10,706 bases of DNA from Sulfuricella sp. GTDB taxonomy: Bacteria; Pseudomonadota; Gammaproteobacteria; Burkholderiales; Sulfuricellaceae. The position numbers and the translations under genes were made by a program. The DNA lies in the NCBI GenBank assembly GCA_030691435.1, contig JAUYEK010000349.1, positions 1-10,706 on the forward strand, read 5' to 3'. The notes beneath the pieces were generated by a model. It had not been told where the DNA came from. It did no database searches and saw only the letters and a program-made list of their open reading frames with translations. Shown in pieces: positions 1-6,843 of this stretch (position 1 is the stretch's first letter; every line of letters starts with the position of its first letter).

Positions 1-1131
1 CACTTCCAGACCGCGCCTGGCGAGGCCTTCCATCGCCACGTACCACTGGTCGGTGAGCATGGGCTCGATGACCGTATGAGTGCGGTCGCCGCGCGGCACC
101 ATCAGCTTGTGCGGCTTGGTTTCAACCAGCAGCCCCCGGGCTTCGAGGTCGGCGATGATCTTCTTGCGCGCCTCGTAGCGCTCCAGCCCCTGGTACTCGG
201 ACGGCGCCAGATCGTTGATTTTGGCATCGAGGGTGAGGATGCTGAGCGGCTCCAGATGGTGGCGCAGGCCTACCTGGTAGTCGTTGAAGTCATGTGCCGG
301 AGTGATCTTGACGCAGCCGGTGCCGAAGGCCGGGTCGACATAGTCGTCGGCGATGATCGGGATGGTTCTTTCGCACAGCGGCAGGCGTACATGCTTGCCG
401 ACCAAGTGCCGGTAGCGTTCATCGTCGGGATTCACCGCCACTGCCATGTCGCCGAGCATGGTCTCGGGGCGGGTGGTGGCGACGACCAGCGCTTCGTTGC
501 TGCCCTCGACCGGGTAGCGGATATGCCACATGAAGCCGTCTTCTTCTTCAGCAACCACTTCCAGGTCGGATACCGCGGTCAGCAGCACCGGATCCCAGTT
601 GACCAGGCGCTTGCCGCGGTAGATCAGGCCCTGGCTATGGAGGGTGACGAAGACCTCGGTGACGGCTTTCGACAAGCCTTCGTCCATGGTGAAGCGTTCG
701 CGCGACCAGTCGCAGGAGGCGCCGAGGCGGCGCATCTGGCGGGTGATGGTGGAGCCGGATTCTTCCTTCCAGGCCCACACCCGCTTGAGGAATTCCTCGC
801 GGCCGAGATCGTGGCGCGACACGCCTTGCGCATCCAGTTGGCGTTCCACCACGATCTGGGTGGCGATGCCGGCATGGTCGGTGCCCGGTTGCCACAGGGT
901 GTTCTCGCCCTTCATCCGGTGGTAGCGAACCAGGGTGTCCATCAGGGTGTCCTGGAAGGCGTGGCCCATGTGCAGCGTGCCGGTGACGTTGGGCGGTGGC
1001 AGCATGATGCAGTAGGCGGGTTTGTCGGGCTTATCGGCCTGGGTGGCAGCCTTGAAATAGCCGCGGGATTCCCACAGCGGGTACCAGTGCGCCTCGATGG
1101 GGGCGGGCTCAAAACTTTTGGCGAGTTCCAT
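1..1131 (-). CDS. valS: Valine--tRNA ligase (ValRS), 5' part, cut by the window edge
   Basis: This is the first 377 codons of valyl-tRNA synthetase, the cytoplasmic class I enzyme that joins valine to tRNA-Val and edits mischarged threonine. The reverse-strand reading frame is open from the ATG at 1131 to base 1 with no stop. The N-terminus has the class I nucleotide-binding motif [13 protein letters not shown] at residues 45-57 (HIGH variant HMGH), then [10 protein letters not shown] at about 83-92. The editing domain follows, with [10 protein letters not shown] at 219-228 and [12 protein letters not shown] at 277-288. About 950 residues are usual, so the KMSKS loop, anticodon-binding domain and C-terminal coiled coil lie outside. 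No strong Shine-Dalgarno precedes the ATG. The gene follows pepA-holC and the IPVLT-motif gene on the same strand, an order also known from E. coli (pepA-holC-valS), but a 201-bp REP-bearing gap separates it here. Identity is essentially certain. Confidence 0.97.
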   Translation of the reverse strand, partial: MELAKSFEPAPIEAHWYPLWESRGYFKAATQADKPDKPAYCIMLPPPNVTGTLHMGHAFQDTLMDTLVRYHRMKGENTLWQPGTDHAGIATQIVVERQLDAQGVSRHDLGREEFLKRVWAWKEESGSTITRQMRRLGASCDWSRERFTMDEGLSKAVTEVFVTLHSQGLIYRGKRLVNWDPVLLTAVSDLEVVAEEEDGFMWHIRYPVEGSNEALVVATTRPETMLGDMAVAVNPDDERYRHLVGKHVRLPLCERTIPIIADDYVDPAFGTGCVKITPAHDFNDYQVGLRHHLEPLSILTLDAKINDLAPSEYQGLERYEARKKIIADLEARGLLVETKPHKLMVPRGDRTHTVIEPMLTDQWYVAMEGLARRGLEV

Positions 1132-1208
1132 GGTTTTTCTGGGTATGGGTATTGGAGTGGCTTGAAAGGTGGCGATTATACCTAGGAGTCAGTCATGTTG
1201 AAACCGAT

Positions 1209-1234
1209 GGTAGGAGCGGGCTTGCCCGCTCCGG
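1209..1234 (+). repeat. REP-type palindrome (single unit)
   Basis: A perfect 8-bp stem, GGAGCGGG (1213-1220) with CCCGCTCC (1225-1232), has a CTTG loop that can extend pairing by one further bp. It is preceded by GTAGGAG at 1210-1216. This head plus GC-rich palindrome is the pattern of proteobacterial REP sequences such as the GTAGGAGCGAGCTTGCTCGC type of Pseudomonas. Multicopy status in the genome cannot be seen from this window. Confidence 0.75.
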
Positions 1235-1250
1235 GGATGATCGGTTGGTC

Positions 1251-1306
1251 GTTGTAGGAGGCCCGCCTCGGGCCGATAGCATCGCGGCGAGGGCGCCGCT
1301 CCTACC
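1251..1306. repeat. Inverted pair of REP units (REPIN/BIME-like)
   Basis: Two hairpins lie head to head. The first is GGCCCG (1260-1265) with CGGGCC (1269-1274), 3-nt loop. The second is GCGGCG (1284-1289) with CGCCGC (1294-1299), 4-nt loop. The ends of the pair are themselves complementary: GTAGGAG at 1254-1260 and CTCCTAC at 1299-1305. The same GTAGGAG head begins the single REP at 1210. Paired REPs of this form are known as REPINs or BIMEs and are moved in trans by RAYT (TnpA-REP) transposases; none is encoded here. The pair lies just upstream of valS, so the transcript could fold into stable stems between the IPVLT-motif gene and valS. Confidence 0.75.
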
Positions 1307-1332
1307 AAACCTTCCGAATCTACTCGTTCTAA

Positions 1333-1836
1333 TCAGAGAGACGGCGGATCGGCGGGTGCATCATCGAGCCGTTGCTTGAGTGCTTCGCGCACGGCATGCC
1401 GGATATGTTCGCGTGAATGGTCGAGCAGCTCGTTCAGGGCGCGGTCCAGGGTGGCGGTGAATTCCAGCGCAATGCGGTTTTCCAGTTCCTGCACCATGAA
1501 TTCCTCAATTTGGCGCAGGGCTGCTTCGTCATGAGAGAGGTCCGCGACCGGGTCGCCTGCGCCGGCTGGCTCGCTTGCGGCGACCTCGATGTGGAGCTGA
1601 GGTTTCCCGTTACTTACTGTTGCGGCTTCGTTGGCTTCCGTAGCGGGCATGGCTTCAGTCAGAACCGGGATGGCGCTGTCTTCGGTGATGATGTCTGTCA
1701 GGACGGGAATCGCCGCCCGGGCCGCTTGTGCCTCTGCCGACGCGAGATCTTGCCGCGTGGGCGCACCGGTGCGATGCCGGGTGAGCAGGGCGTCTATTTT
1801 TCCGAGTACGTCGGGCTCGCCGTTGGCGGGATCCAT
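1333..1836 (-). CDS. IPVLT-motif protein of unknown function (DUF2486-like)
   Basis: This encodes 167 residues of no known function, with no signal peptide or membrane segment. The N-terminus has a VLGKIDALLTRH stretch (residues 10-21). The motif IPVLTD/E then occurs twice, at 43-48 and 56-61, exactly 13 residues apart. An acidic, Ala-rich, low-complexity middle follows, then a long amphipathic helical C-terminus (about 108-160) rich in Glu, Arg and Leu. I recall the IPVLTE motif from betaproteobacterial hypothetical proteins grouped with DUF2486; that assignment is from memory. The ATG at 1836 directly abuts the holC stop (TAAATG, no gap), so translation is probably coupled to holC. Its place between holC and valS gives no firm functional clue. 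An accessory of the replication clamp-loader is possible but unsupported. Confidence 0.8.
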   Translation of the reverse strand: MDPANGEPDVLGKIDALLTRHRTGAPTRQDLASAEAQAARAAIPVLTDIITEDSAIPVLTEAMPATEANEAATVSNGKPQLHIEVAASEPAGAGDPVADLSHDEAALRQIEEFMVQELENRIALEFTATLDRALNELLDHSREHIRHAVREALKQRLDDAPADPPSL

Positions 1837-2265
1837 TTATCTGGCCTTGTTTCCAATGTCATGGGAATGAATTTCGTAGCCGCGATCCCGATAGAAGCGG
1901 AAGCGCTCGCGCGCTGCGGCGCGGTCGTTTTCTTCCGTGCCGACGACCTCGATCAGCCGGTGGAAGCGGCTGAAAAACAGGGGCTGCTCGGTGTGGAGAT
2001 TGAGCAGGATGTCGTCGTGCGCCAGCGTGTCGGCATTATGGTCGACGATGACCGGGGTGACCGGTGCAAGGCTATCCGAGGCGCGGCAATGGGGGATGAA
2101 GCCGATGGCGGGCGTGCTCCACAGCAGCTTGTCCATTTTTTCCGTGGTTGCGGCGTCGGGCGTATAGACCATGACCCGTAACCCGCGCTCCACGGCCTTG
2201 GCGCAGAGCACGCAAGCGGTGTGGTATTTGTCGGCGGCGTGAGTGTAGAAATCGATTTGGGTCAT
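1837..2265 (-). CDS. holC: DNA polymerase III subunit chi
   Basis: HolC (chi) is the clamp-loader accessory that links the replisome to single-strand-binding protein; with psi (HolD) it binds the C-terminal tail of SSB. The 142 residues match the usual length (E. coli chi is 147). The N-terminus MTQIDFYTHAADKYHTACVL is typical: a beta strand followed by a helix starting the shortened Rossmann-like fold. Other typical segments are DKLLWSTPAIGFIPH (residues 45-59) and PVIVDHNAD. The gene follows pepA on the same strand, as in E. coli, and abuts the downstream gene. The ATG at 2265 has no good Shine-Dalgarno; the only candidate, AGGA at 2277-2280, is 11 nt upstream and sits inside a repeat arm able to form a stem. 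HolD is often not recognisable in this group; none is seen here. Confidence 0.93.
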   Translation of the reverse strand: MTQIDFYTHAADKYHTACVLCAKAVERGLRVMVYTPDAATTEKMDKLLWSTPAIGFIPHCRASDSLAPVTPVIVDHNADTLAHDDILLNLHTEQPLFFSRFHRLIEVVGTEENDRAAARERFRFYRDRGYEIHSHDIGNKAR

Positions 2266-2274
2266 TTTAAAGGC

Positions 2275-2356
2275 AGTCCTGAGTTCTGAGTGGAAAGTCC
2301 TGAGTTTGAAAGTATCGCTCCGCGATGTTTTTACTCAGGACTCAGCACTCAGGACT
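2275..2356. repeat. Inverted heptamer-array element A (pepA-holC gap)
   Basis: On the plus strand the left arm runs in 7-nt steps from 2276: GTCCTGA, GTTCTGA, GTGGAAA, GTCCTGA, GTTTGAA. The right arm, read on the minus strand from 2355, runs GTCCTGA, GTGCTGA, GTCCTGA. Outer arms 2275-2290 and 2341-2356 are complementary at 15 of 16 positions; inner arms AGTCCTGAGT (2296-2305) and ACTCAGGACT (2333-2342) match perfectly. The core holds a perfect small hairpin, ATCGC (2314-2318) with GCGAT (2322-2326), followed on the plus strand by a T-run. The element fills nearly all of the 83-nt gap, supplies the pepA stop codon (2349-2351) and overlaps the only holC Shine-Dalgarno candidate. No target-site duplication is evident. 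Confidence 0.8.
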
Positions 2357-3839
2357 TTTCCGCACACTTATTGATCAGGAAATGCACCAGCAGCGCCACC
2401 GGTCGCCCGGTCGAGCCTTTGTCCTTGCCGGATTTCCAGGCGGTGCCGGCGATGTCCAGGTGCGCCCAGTCGTATTTTTTGGTGAAGCGCGACAAGAAGC
2501 AGGCGGCCGTGATGGCGCCGCCTGCGCGGCCGCCGATGTTGGCCATGTCGGCGAAGTTGCTCTTCAGCTGCTCCTGGTAATCGTCCCACAGCGGCATGTG
2601 CCAGGCGCGGTCGACTGCGTATTCGCCGGCATGGAGCAGTTCGCGGGCAAGGGCGTCGTGGCTGCTGAACAGCCCGGAGGCATGATTGCCCAGGGCGATG
2701 AGGCAGGCGCCGGTGAGGGTGGCGATATCCACCACCGCTTCCGGCTCGAAGCGTTCGGCGTAGGTGAGCGCGTCGCACAGGATCAAGCGGCCTTCCGCAT
2801 CGGTATTCAGCACTTCGATGGTCTGTCCGGACATGCTGGTGACGATGTCGCCGGGCTTGCTGGCGTTGCCGTCGGGCAGGTTCTCCGTGGCCGGAATGAT
2901 GCCCACCAGGTTGATCGGCAGCTTGAGCTGGGCCACCGCCTTGAACGCACCGAGCACGCTGGCCGCGCCGCTCATGTCGTACTTCATTTCGTCCATTTCT
3001 GCGCCGGGCTTGAGGGAGATGCCGCCGGAATCGAAGGTGACGCCCTTGCCGACCAGAACCACCGGCTTTTGTTTTTTATTGCCCTGGTAGTGCAAAACAA
3101 TCAGCTTGGGCGGCTGGCGGCTGCCGCGCGCTACGGAAAGCAGCGAACCCATTTTCAGGGTTTCCATGTCTTTCTGTTCCAGCACTTCAATCTTGAGCTT
3201 GTAGGTTTTTGCCAGTTCCTGCGCCTGCTCGGCCAGGTAGGCGGGGGTGCAGATGTTGCCCGGCAGGTTGCCGAGGTCCTTGGCCATGTTCATGCCGTCG
3301 GCGATCGCCTGGCCTCGTTTGGCGGCTTCTTTGCCGATGCTCAGTTCGGTGCGCGGCACGTTCAGGACGATGCGGCGCAACGGGCGGGGCATTTCTTCCT
3401 GCTGGCTTTTCAGGCGGTCGAAGCGGTAAATTCCTTCCATTGCCATCAATACGGCCTGCTCGACTTTCCATGCGGTGTCGCGGCGCTTGACCGGGAGTTC
3501 GGTGAGGAAAACCGAGGCTTCAAGTGACCCGGATTCATTCAGGGTTTTGATGGCTGCGCGGACCGCATCGCGATATTCCTTGTCTTTAAATTCCCGTTCC
3601 TTGCCCAGCCCGACCAGTAACACCCGGTCGCACAAAGTGTTGGGCACTTTGTGCAGCATGAGCGTGGTGCCGGACTTTCCTTCCATGTCGCCGCGGCGGA
3701 TAATATCGCTCAGGTAATTATCCGAGATTTGGTCGATTAGCTCGCCGGCCAGGGAGAGTTTGCGCGGCTCGAACACGCCGACCACGACGCAGGCGCTGCG
3801 CTGTTTTTCCGGGCTGCCGCTTTTTATGCTAAATTCCAC
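2349..3839 (-). CDS. pepA: Cytosolic (leucyl) aminopeptidase PepA, M17 family
   Basis: PepA removes N-terminal residues from peptides using two divalent metals and works as a hexamer in the cytosol. In E. coli it also binds DNA, as accessory factor in XerCD resolution of plasmid cer sites and as a regulator of carAB. The 496 residues match the family (about 500). The N-terminal domain covers roughly 1-165; the catalytic domain carries [11 protein letters not shown] (263-273) and the signature NTDAEGRL (345-352). Metal ligands K265, D270, D288, D347 and E349 and catalytic K277 and R351 are all present, aligning with E. coli K270, D275, D293, D352, E354, K282 and R356. The start is GTG at 3839, supported by AAGGAG six bases upstream (3846-3851) and the typical beginning [12 protein letters not shown]. 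The last codons and stop lie in repeat element A. It is divergent from lptF, as in E. coli. Confidence 0.97.
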   Translation of the reverse strand: MEFSIKSGSPEKQRSACVVVGVFEPRKLSLAGELIDQISDNYLSDIIRRGDMEGKSGTTLMLHKVPNTLCDRVLLVGLGKEREFKDKEYRDAVRAAIKTLNESGSLEASVFLTELPVKRRDTAWKVEQAVLMAMEGIYRFDRLKSQQEEMPRPLRRIVLNVPRTELSIGKEAAKRGQAIADGMNMAKDLGNLPGNICTPAYLAEQAQELAKTYKLKIEVLEQKDMETLKMGSLLSVARGSRQPPKLIVLHYQGNKKQKPVVLVGKGVTFDSGGISLKPGAEMDEMKYDMSGAASVLGAFKAVAQLKLPINLVGIIPATENLPDGNASKPGDIVTSMSGQTIEVLNTDAEGRLILCDALTYAERFEPEAVVDIATLTGACLIALGNHASGLFSSHDALARELLHAGEYAVDRAWHMPLWDDYQEQLKSNFADMANIGGRAGGAITAACFLSRFTKKYDWAHLDIAGTAWKSGKDKGSTGRPVALLVHFLINKCAEKS

Positions 3840-3897
3840 TTTTTGCTCCTTCTTGATCCTGCCCGTGTATCAGGCTTTAATCCTAAAAAAGCAGTTC

Positions 3898-4038
3898 AGC
3901 CACGGAGTAACACGGATGTACACAGATGTACACGGATTATCAATGAGTTGTCCTTCTCATCTGGCGCGCCTTTCTGGCGAATGGCAATTTTCTGCAACGC
4001 ATTGTTTTATCAGTGTTAATCAGTGTTAATCCGTGGCT
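3898..4038. repeat. Inverted decamer-array element B
   Basis: The left arm on the plus strand reads in exact 10-nt steps: AGCCACGGAG (3898-3907), TAACACGGAT, GTACACAGAT, GTACACGGAT (3928-3937). The right arm, read on the minus strand from 4038, reads AGCCACGGAT, TAACACTGAT, TAACACTGAT (to 4009). Both arms start with AGCCACGGA and keep the same phase, giving a near-symmetric element of 141 bp with a core of about 70 bp. The core contains GGCGCGCC but no long hairpin. Flanks show no target-site duplication and no open reading frame, so an IS or MITE origin is not supported by what is visible. The fold would be a branched stem in RNA or a cruciform-prone site in DNA. Confidence 0.75.
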
Positions 4039-4053
4039 AAATAGCCGTTTTTT
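4035..4053 (+). other. Small hairpin followed by six T, upstream of lptF
   Basis: GGCT (4035-4038) pairs with AGCC (4043-4046) around AAAT, followed by G and six T (4048-4053). It has the look of a weak intrinsic terminator on the plus strand, but the stem is only 4 bp and no plus-strand gene lies before it. The GGCT also forms the outer end of element B, so the two folds compete. Confidence 0.3.
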
Positions 4054-4128
4054 AGGTTTGCATATGATATTTAGTAATCGGCAATTATCCGCAGACTGCA
4101 CTCTAAAAGTCAAAGAAAACCTCGAACG

Positions 4129-5244
4129 ATGATTTTCCGCCGCGCTCTGCTGCGCGAGATGGCCGGCAATGCATTGCTGGTTTTCTCGGTGCTGCTGATG
4201 ATTACCCTGACCACGATGCTGATCCGCTATCTCGGGCAGGCGGCCGGCGGTGCTATGGCTAACGAGGCGGTGGCGGCTTTCCTCGGCTTCAGTATTATTA
4301 ATTATTTGCCGGTTTTGCTGTCCTTGACGGTGTTTATCGCTGTTTTGATGGCATTGACCCGCTGCTATCGCGATAGCGAAATGGTGGTCTGGTTCACCGC
4401 CGGCTTGAGCGTCGCGGCATGGGTGCGTCCGGTGATGGCCTTCGCTGCGCCAGCGGTATTCGCTATCGCGTTTCTAAGCCTGGTGGTTTCCCCTTGGGCG
4501 TTGAAAAAAAGCGATGAGTACCGGCAGCAAATGGATCGCCGTGACGACGTATCCTCGGTAGCGCCGGGCGTGTTCAAGGAATCCAAATTCGCCGAGCGAG
4601 TGTATTTCGTGGAAAGTTTCGCTGGCGCGAATAACACGGTAAGCAATATTTTCATGCGCTCAGTCCAGCATCAGAAATTGGGGATTCTGGTCGCTCAGCA
4701 TGGCTACCAGTCGGTAGCTGAAAATGGCGATCGATTCCTGGTGCTGCTCAACGGTAGACGCTATGAGGGGGTGGGCGGCACGCCGGATTACAAGATCATG
4801 GCCTTCGAGCGCTACTCGATCCGGATGCAACCCTACGAGGCCGGGCGGATTGTACTGAGCCAGAAATCCCTTTCCACGCTGATGTTGCTGCGCGACCACA
4901 CGCCGGTCAATATGGGAGAGCTGCTGTGGCGGCTGGGCTTGCCGGTCAGTGCTTTCATCCTGGCTTTGCTGGCGATTCCGCTGAGTTTCGTCAATCCGCG
5001 TGCAGGGCGCTCGCTTAATTTAATCCTGGCGCTGCTGCTCTACATGATTTACAGCAATTTCCTCAGTATTACCCAGGCCTGGGTGGCGCAAAGCAAATTG
5101 TCTCCGTATATCGGGCTGTGGCTGGTGCATGGCGTGATGCTGCTGGTGCTGTTGCTGTTGTTTTACCGCCGGCTCGTACTGGCGCCGTTCTGGGCAACCT
5201 GGCTTAAGAGATCGCTTCCTCGGTTCGGCGGTGAGAGACCATGA
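4129..5244 (+). CDS. lptF: LPS export system permease LptF
   Basis: LptF is one of the two membrane subunits of the LptB2FGC transporter, which extracts lipopolysaccharide from the inner membrane and feeds it to the LptA bridge. The 371 residues show the family layout. Three N-terminal membrane helices lie at about 13-35, 48-76 and 95-122. A periplasmic beta-jellyroll domain spans about 125-265, and three more helices about 268-288, 297-317 and 328-348. The cytoplasmic segment LTRCYRDSEMVVW (76-88) matches the coupling helix that docks on the LptB ATPase. It stands divergent to pepA and overlaps lptG by 4 nt (ATGA at 5241-5244), so the two are co-translated. lptB and lptC are not in the window. 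LptF and LptG are paralogues; order and the RDSEM-type coupling region support LptF. Confidence 0.95.
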   Translation: MIFRRALLREMAGNALLVFSVLLMITLTTMLIRYLGQAAGGAMANEAVAAFLGFSIINYLPVLLSLTVFIAVLMALTRCYRDSEMVVWFTAGLSVAAWVRPVMAFAAPAVFAIAFLSLVVSPWALKKSDEYRQQMDRRDDVSSVAPGVFKESKFAERVYFVESFAGANNTVSNIFMRSVQHQKLGILVAQHGYQSVAENGDRFLVLLNGRRYEGVGGTPDYKIMAFERYSIRMQPYEAGRIVLSQKSLSTLMLLRDHTPVNMGELLWRLGLPVSAFILALLAIPLSFVNPRAGRSLNLILALLLYMIYSNFLSITQAWVAQSKLSPYIGLWLVHGVMLLVLLLLFYRRLVLAPFWATWLKRSLPRFGGERP

Positions 5245-6314
5245 GGATCCTCAGCCGCTATCTGGCGCGCGAGATTTATTCGGCCACGTTGCTGGTGTTC
5301 GCCGCGCTACTCATGCTGTTCGCTTTTTTCGACCTGATCCACGAGTTGGGCGATCTGGGTAAGGGCGATTACCGGCTGGTGAAAATCTTTGGCTATGTCC
5401 TGCTTTCCCTGCCCGGCCATGTTTACGAACTGTTCCCGATTGCGGCCTTGATCGGCTCCCTGTTCGCCCTTTCGCAATTGACGGCCCATTCCGAGCTCAC
5501 CGTGATGCGCGTGTCGGGGTTGTCTGCGCCGCGCATCGCCTTGTCGCTGGCGAAAGCCGGGTTGCTGTTCGTGATCCTGACCTTTGTTTTCGGGGAATTT
5601 GTCGCGCCGCTTAGCGGGCGAGCGGCCCAAGAGTTGCGTTTGAAGGCGACCAGTTCGGTAGTGGCGCAGGAATTTCGTTCCGGGCTGTGGGTGAAAGATG
5701 CGGGGAGCTTCATCAATGTCGAGGAAGTGCTGCCGGATGCCTCCATGAAGGGGGTGAAAATCTACGAGTTCGACCCGGACTTCCGTTTGCGCTCCATTAG
5801 CTACGCCCAGCGCGGCGAGCACGTGGACGAGAACCGCTGGCGCCTGACTGGTGTGGCGCAGACCCGGTTCGAGCTGGGCAGGACGATAGTCAGCACGCTT
5901 CCCGAGGCCTATTGGCATTCGGTGCTGACCCCCGACATCCTTAATGTGCTGCTGGTGGTGCCGGAGCAGATGTCCGCCTGGAACCTGTATTTTTATGTCC
6001 AGCACCTGAGTGAAAACAAGCAGAAAACCACGCGTTACGAAATCGCGCTGTGGTCGAAGCTGGTCTATCCTTTTGCGGCTTTGGTGATGATTATGCTGGC
6101 GCTGCCGTTCGCTTATTACCAGGGACGTTCAGGCGGGGTGAGCGCGAAAATCTTTGCCGGCATCATGCTGGGATTGGGTTTTCATTTGCTGAACCGGCTG
6201 TTCGCCCATCTCGGGCTATTGAATGACTGGCCGCCATTGTTCAGCGCCATTTTCCCGACGCTGGTGTTCTTCTGTGCGGCGATGGGGATGAGGTGGTGGG
6301 TGGAGAGGCGGTGA
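5241..6314 (+). CDS. lptG: LPS export system permease LptG
   Basis: LptG is the partner permease of LptF in the LPS exporter. The 357 residues begin MRILSRYLAREIYSATLL, typical of the family. Membrane helices lie at about 12-34, 60-80 and 98-122. A periplasmic domain spans about 125-265, with the FRSGLWVKDAGSFINV strand region near 144-159 that LptG shares with relatives. Three C-terminal helices lie at about 272-292, 300-322 and 331-352. The coupling segment HSELTVMRVSG (83-93) contacts LptB. Translation starts inside the lptF stop (ATGA). The reading frame ends WWVERR, and its TGA (6312-6314) is the first heptamer unit of repeat element C. It is convergent with the RDD gene. Confidence 0.95.
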   Translation: MRILSRYLAREIYSATLLVFAALLMLFAFFDLIHELGDLGKGDYRLVKIFGYVLLSLPGHVYELFPIAALIGSLFALSQLTAHSELTVMRVSGLSAPRIALSLAKAGLLFVILTFVFGEFVAPLSGRAAQELRLKATSSVVAQEFRSGLWVKDAGSFINVEEVLPDASMKGVKIYEFDPDFRLRSISYAQRGEHVDENRWRLTGVAQTRFELGRTIVSTLPEAYWHSVLTPDILNVLLVVPEQMSAWNLYFYVQHLSENKQKTTRYEIALWSKLVYPFAALVMIMLALPFAYYQGRSGGVSAKIFAGIMLGLGFHLLNRLFAHLGLLNDWPPLFSAIFPTLVFFCAAMGMRWWVERR

Positions 6315-6430
6315 GGGGTTTAGAAGGTGAGGGGTTAAAGGTGAGGGGTGAGGCGGAAAGTCAAAACCTGTGCCAACTTCGCTTTTTCCCCTCACCCCTC
6401 ACCCCTCACTCATCACCCCTCACTCATCAC
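6310..6430. repeat. Inverted heptamer-array element C (lptG/RDD convergent gap)
   Basis: GTGA or a close variant recurs on the plus strand at 6311, 6318, 6327, 6334, 6341 and 6348 (steps 7, 9, 7, 7, 7). On the minus strand it recurs as TCAC at 6392, 6399, 6406, 6413, 6420 and 6427, six copies in perfect 7-nt phase. The inner arms form a perfect 14-bp inverted repeat, 6340-6353 with 6390-6403, around a 36-nt loop. A 14-nt unit, CCCCTCACTCATCA, is directly repeated at 6402-6415 and 6416-6429. The arms contain the stop codons of both convergent genes: lptG (6312-6314) and RDD (6413-6415). It sits where a bidirectional terminator would be expected; that role is inferred. Confidence 0.85.
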
Positions 6431-6829
6431 CACCTTGGTTCCCGCCATGCGATCGTGCCAGAACAGGCGCTCGCGGTCGAATAGCGCCCACAGGATGCCG
6501 AAGCCCAGCCCCACGCCGATCAAGGCGAAAAGAAAGCGCAGGCATGCCTGTTTCAGGCTAAGGGGCTGGCCGTCAGCGCGCACTACCCGCAGGCGCCAGG
6601 TTTTCATGGGCAGGGTTTGCCCGCCATGCAGCCAGTACCAGAGGAAATAGGAGGCCATTACCAGCAGCAGGTAAAGCTGGAAAGCGAATCGGAGCATGGG
6701 GGGTAGCGGTGAGTGGAAAACTGCGGTGAAAACGAAGCCGGCGATAAACAGCACCGCTGTCAGCAGCAACGTTTCGTAGAGCATGCTGGCCAGGCGGCGC
6801 AAAATGCCGGGAGTGCGTGGATCTTGCAT
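6413..6829 (-). CDS. RDD family membrane protein
   Basis: This encodes a 138-residue integral inner-membrane protein of the RDD family, whose biochemical role is generally unclear (some members are linked to ion transport). Three membrane helices are visible at about 17-38, 46-66 and 97-116. The first helix follows RRLASMLYE (11-19), where the usual acidic residue is Glu. WRLRVV (78-83) and the C-terminal FWHDRMAGTKVV (123-134) are family hallmarks. It is the last gene of the sigma-DUF3619-DUF3106-RDD block, 14 nt after DUF3106. The final codons (VMSEG) and stop are written in repeat-element C sequence, so the extreme C-terminus may have been shaped by the repeat. Family assignment is firm; function is not known. 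Confidence 0.88.
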   Translation of the reverse strand: MQDPRTPGILRRLASMLYETLLLTAVLFIAGFVFTAVFHSPLPPMLRFAFQLYLLLVMASYFLWYWLHGGQTLPMKTWRLRVVRADGQPLSLKQACLRFLFALIGVGLGFGILWALFDRERLFWHDRMAGTKVVMSEG

Positions 6830-6843
6830 GAGTATGCGGCGCC

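Larger units (their letters stand above)
1132..1332. other. REP-bearing gap between valS and the IPVLT-motif gene
   Basis: This 201-bp gap lies between two same-strand genes. Its middle (1209-1306) is filled by the three REP hairpins. The roughly 75 bp next to valS (1132-1208) show no convincing promoter or Shine-Dalgarno. No protein-coding frame here looks real. Whether valS is read from the pepA transcript or from its own promoter cannot be decided from the sequence. Confidence 0.6.
3840..4128. promoter_or_regulatory. Divergent pepA/lptF intergenic region
   Basis: This 289-bp gap must hold the promoters of both pepA (leftward) and lptF (rightward). Directly visible are the strong pepA Shine-Dalgarno (3846-3851) and repeat element B (3898-4038), which takes up half of the gap. 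A small hairpin with a T-run (4035-4053) follows, then an AT-rich stretch (4057-4080) with -10-like words such as TATGAT at 4063-4068. No promoter has a good -35/-10 pair, so I place none. lptF has only a weak A-rich AAAGAAA ahead of its ATG. No convincing small gene is present; the short open frames here cross the repeats. Confidence 0.5.

Noticed and set aside
76..1185. Plus-strand open frame of 369 codons across valS
   Set aside because: It is antisense to an unmistakable valS frame with HIGH and editing motifs; its own translation has no recognisable domain and reflects high-GC codon bias.
1417..2181. Plus-strand open frame of 254 codons across holC and the IPVLT-motif gene
   Set aside because: Spans two real genes on the other strand and shows no protein family of its own.
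2325..3527. Plus-strand open frame of 400 codons across pepA
   Set aside because: Antisense to pepA, which has all catalytic residues; the translation is His/Gly/Ala-rich with no domain I know.
3898..4038. CRISPR-like array
   Set aside because: Units are 10 nt with no spacers, the two arms face each other, and there are no cas genes.
4035..4053. Intrinsic terminator upstream of lptF
   Set aside because: Stem of only 4 bp and no upstream plus-strand gene to end; kept as a hairpin, not called a terminator.
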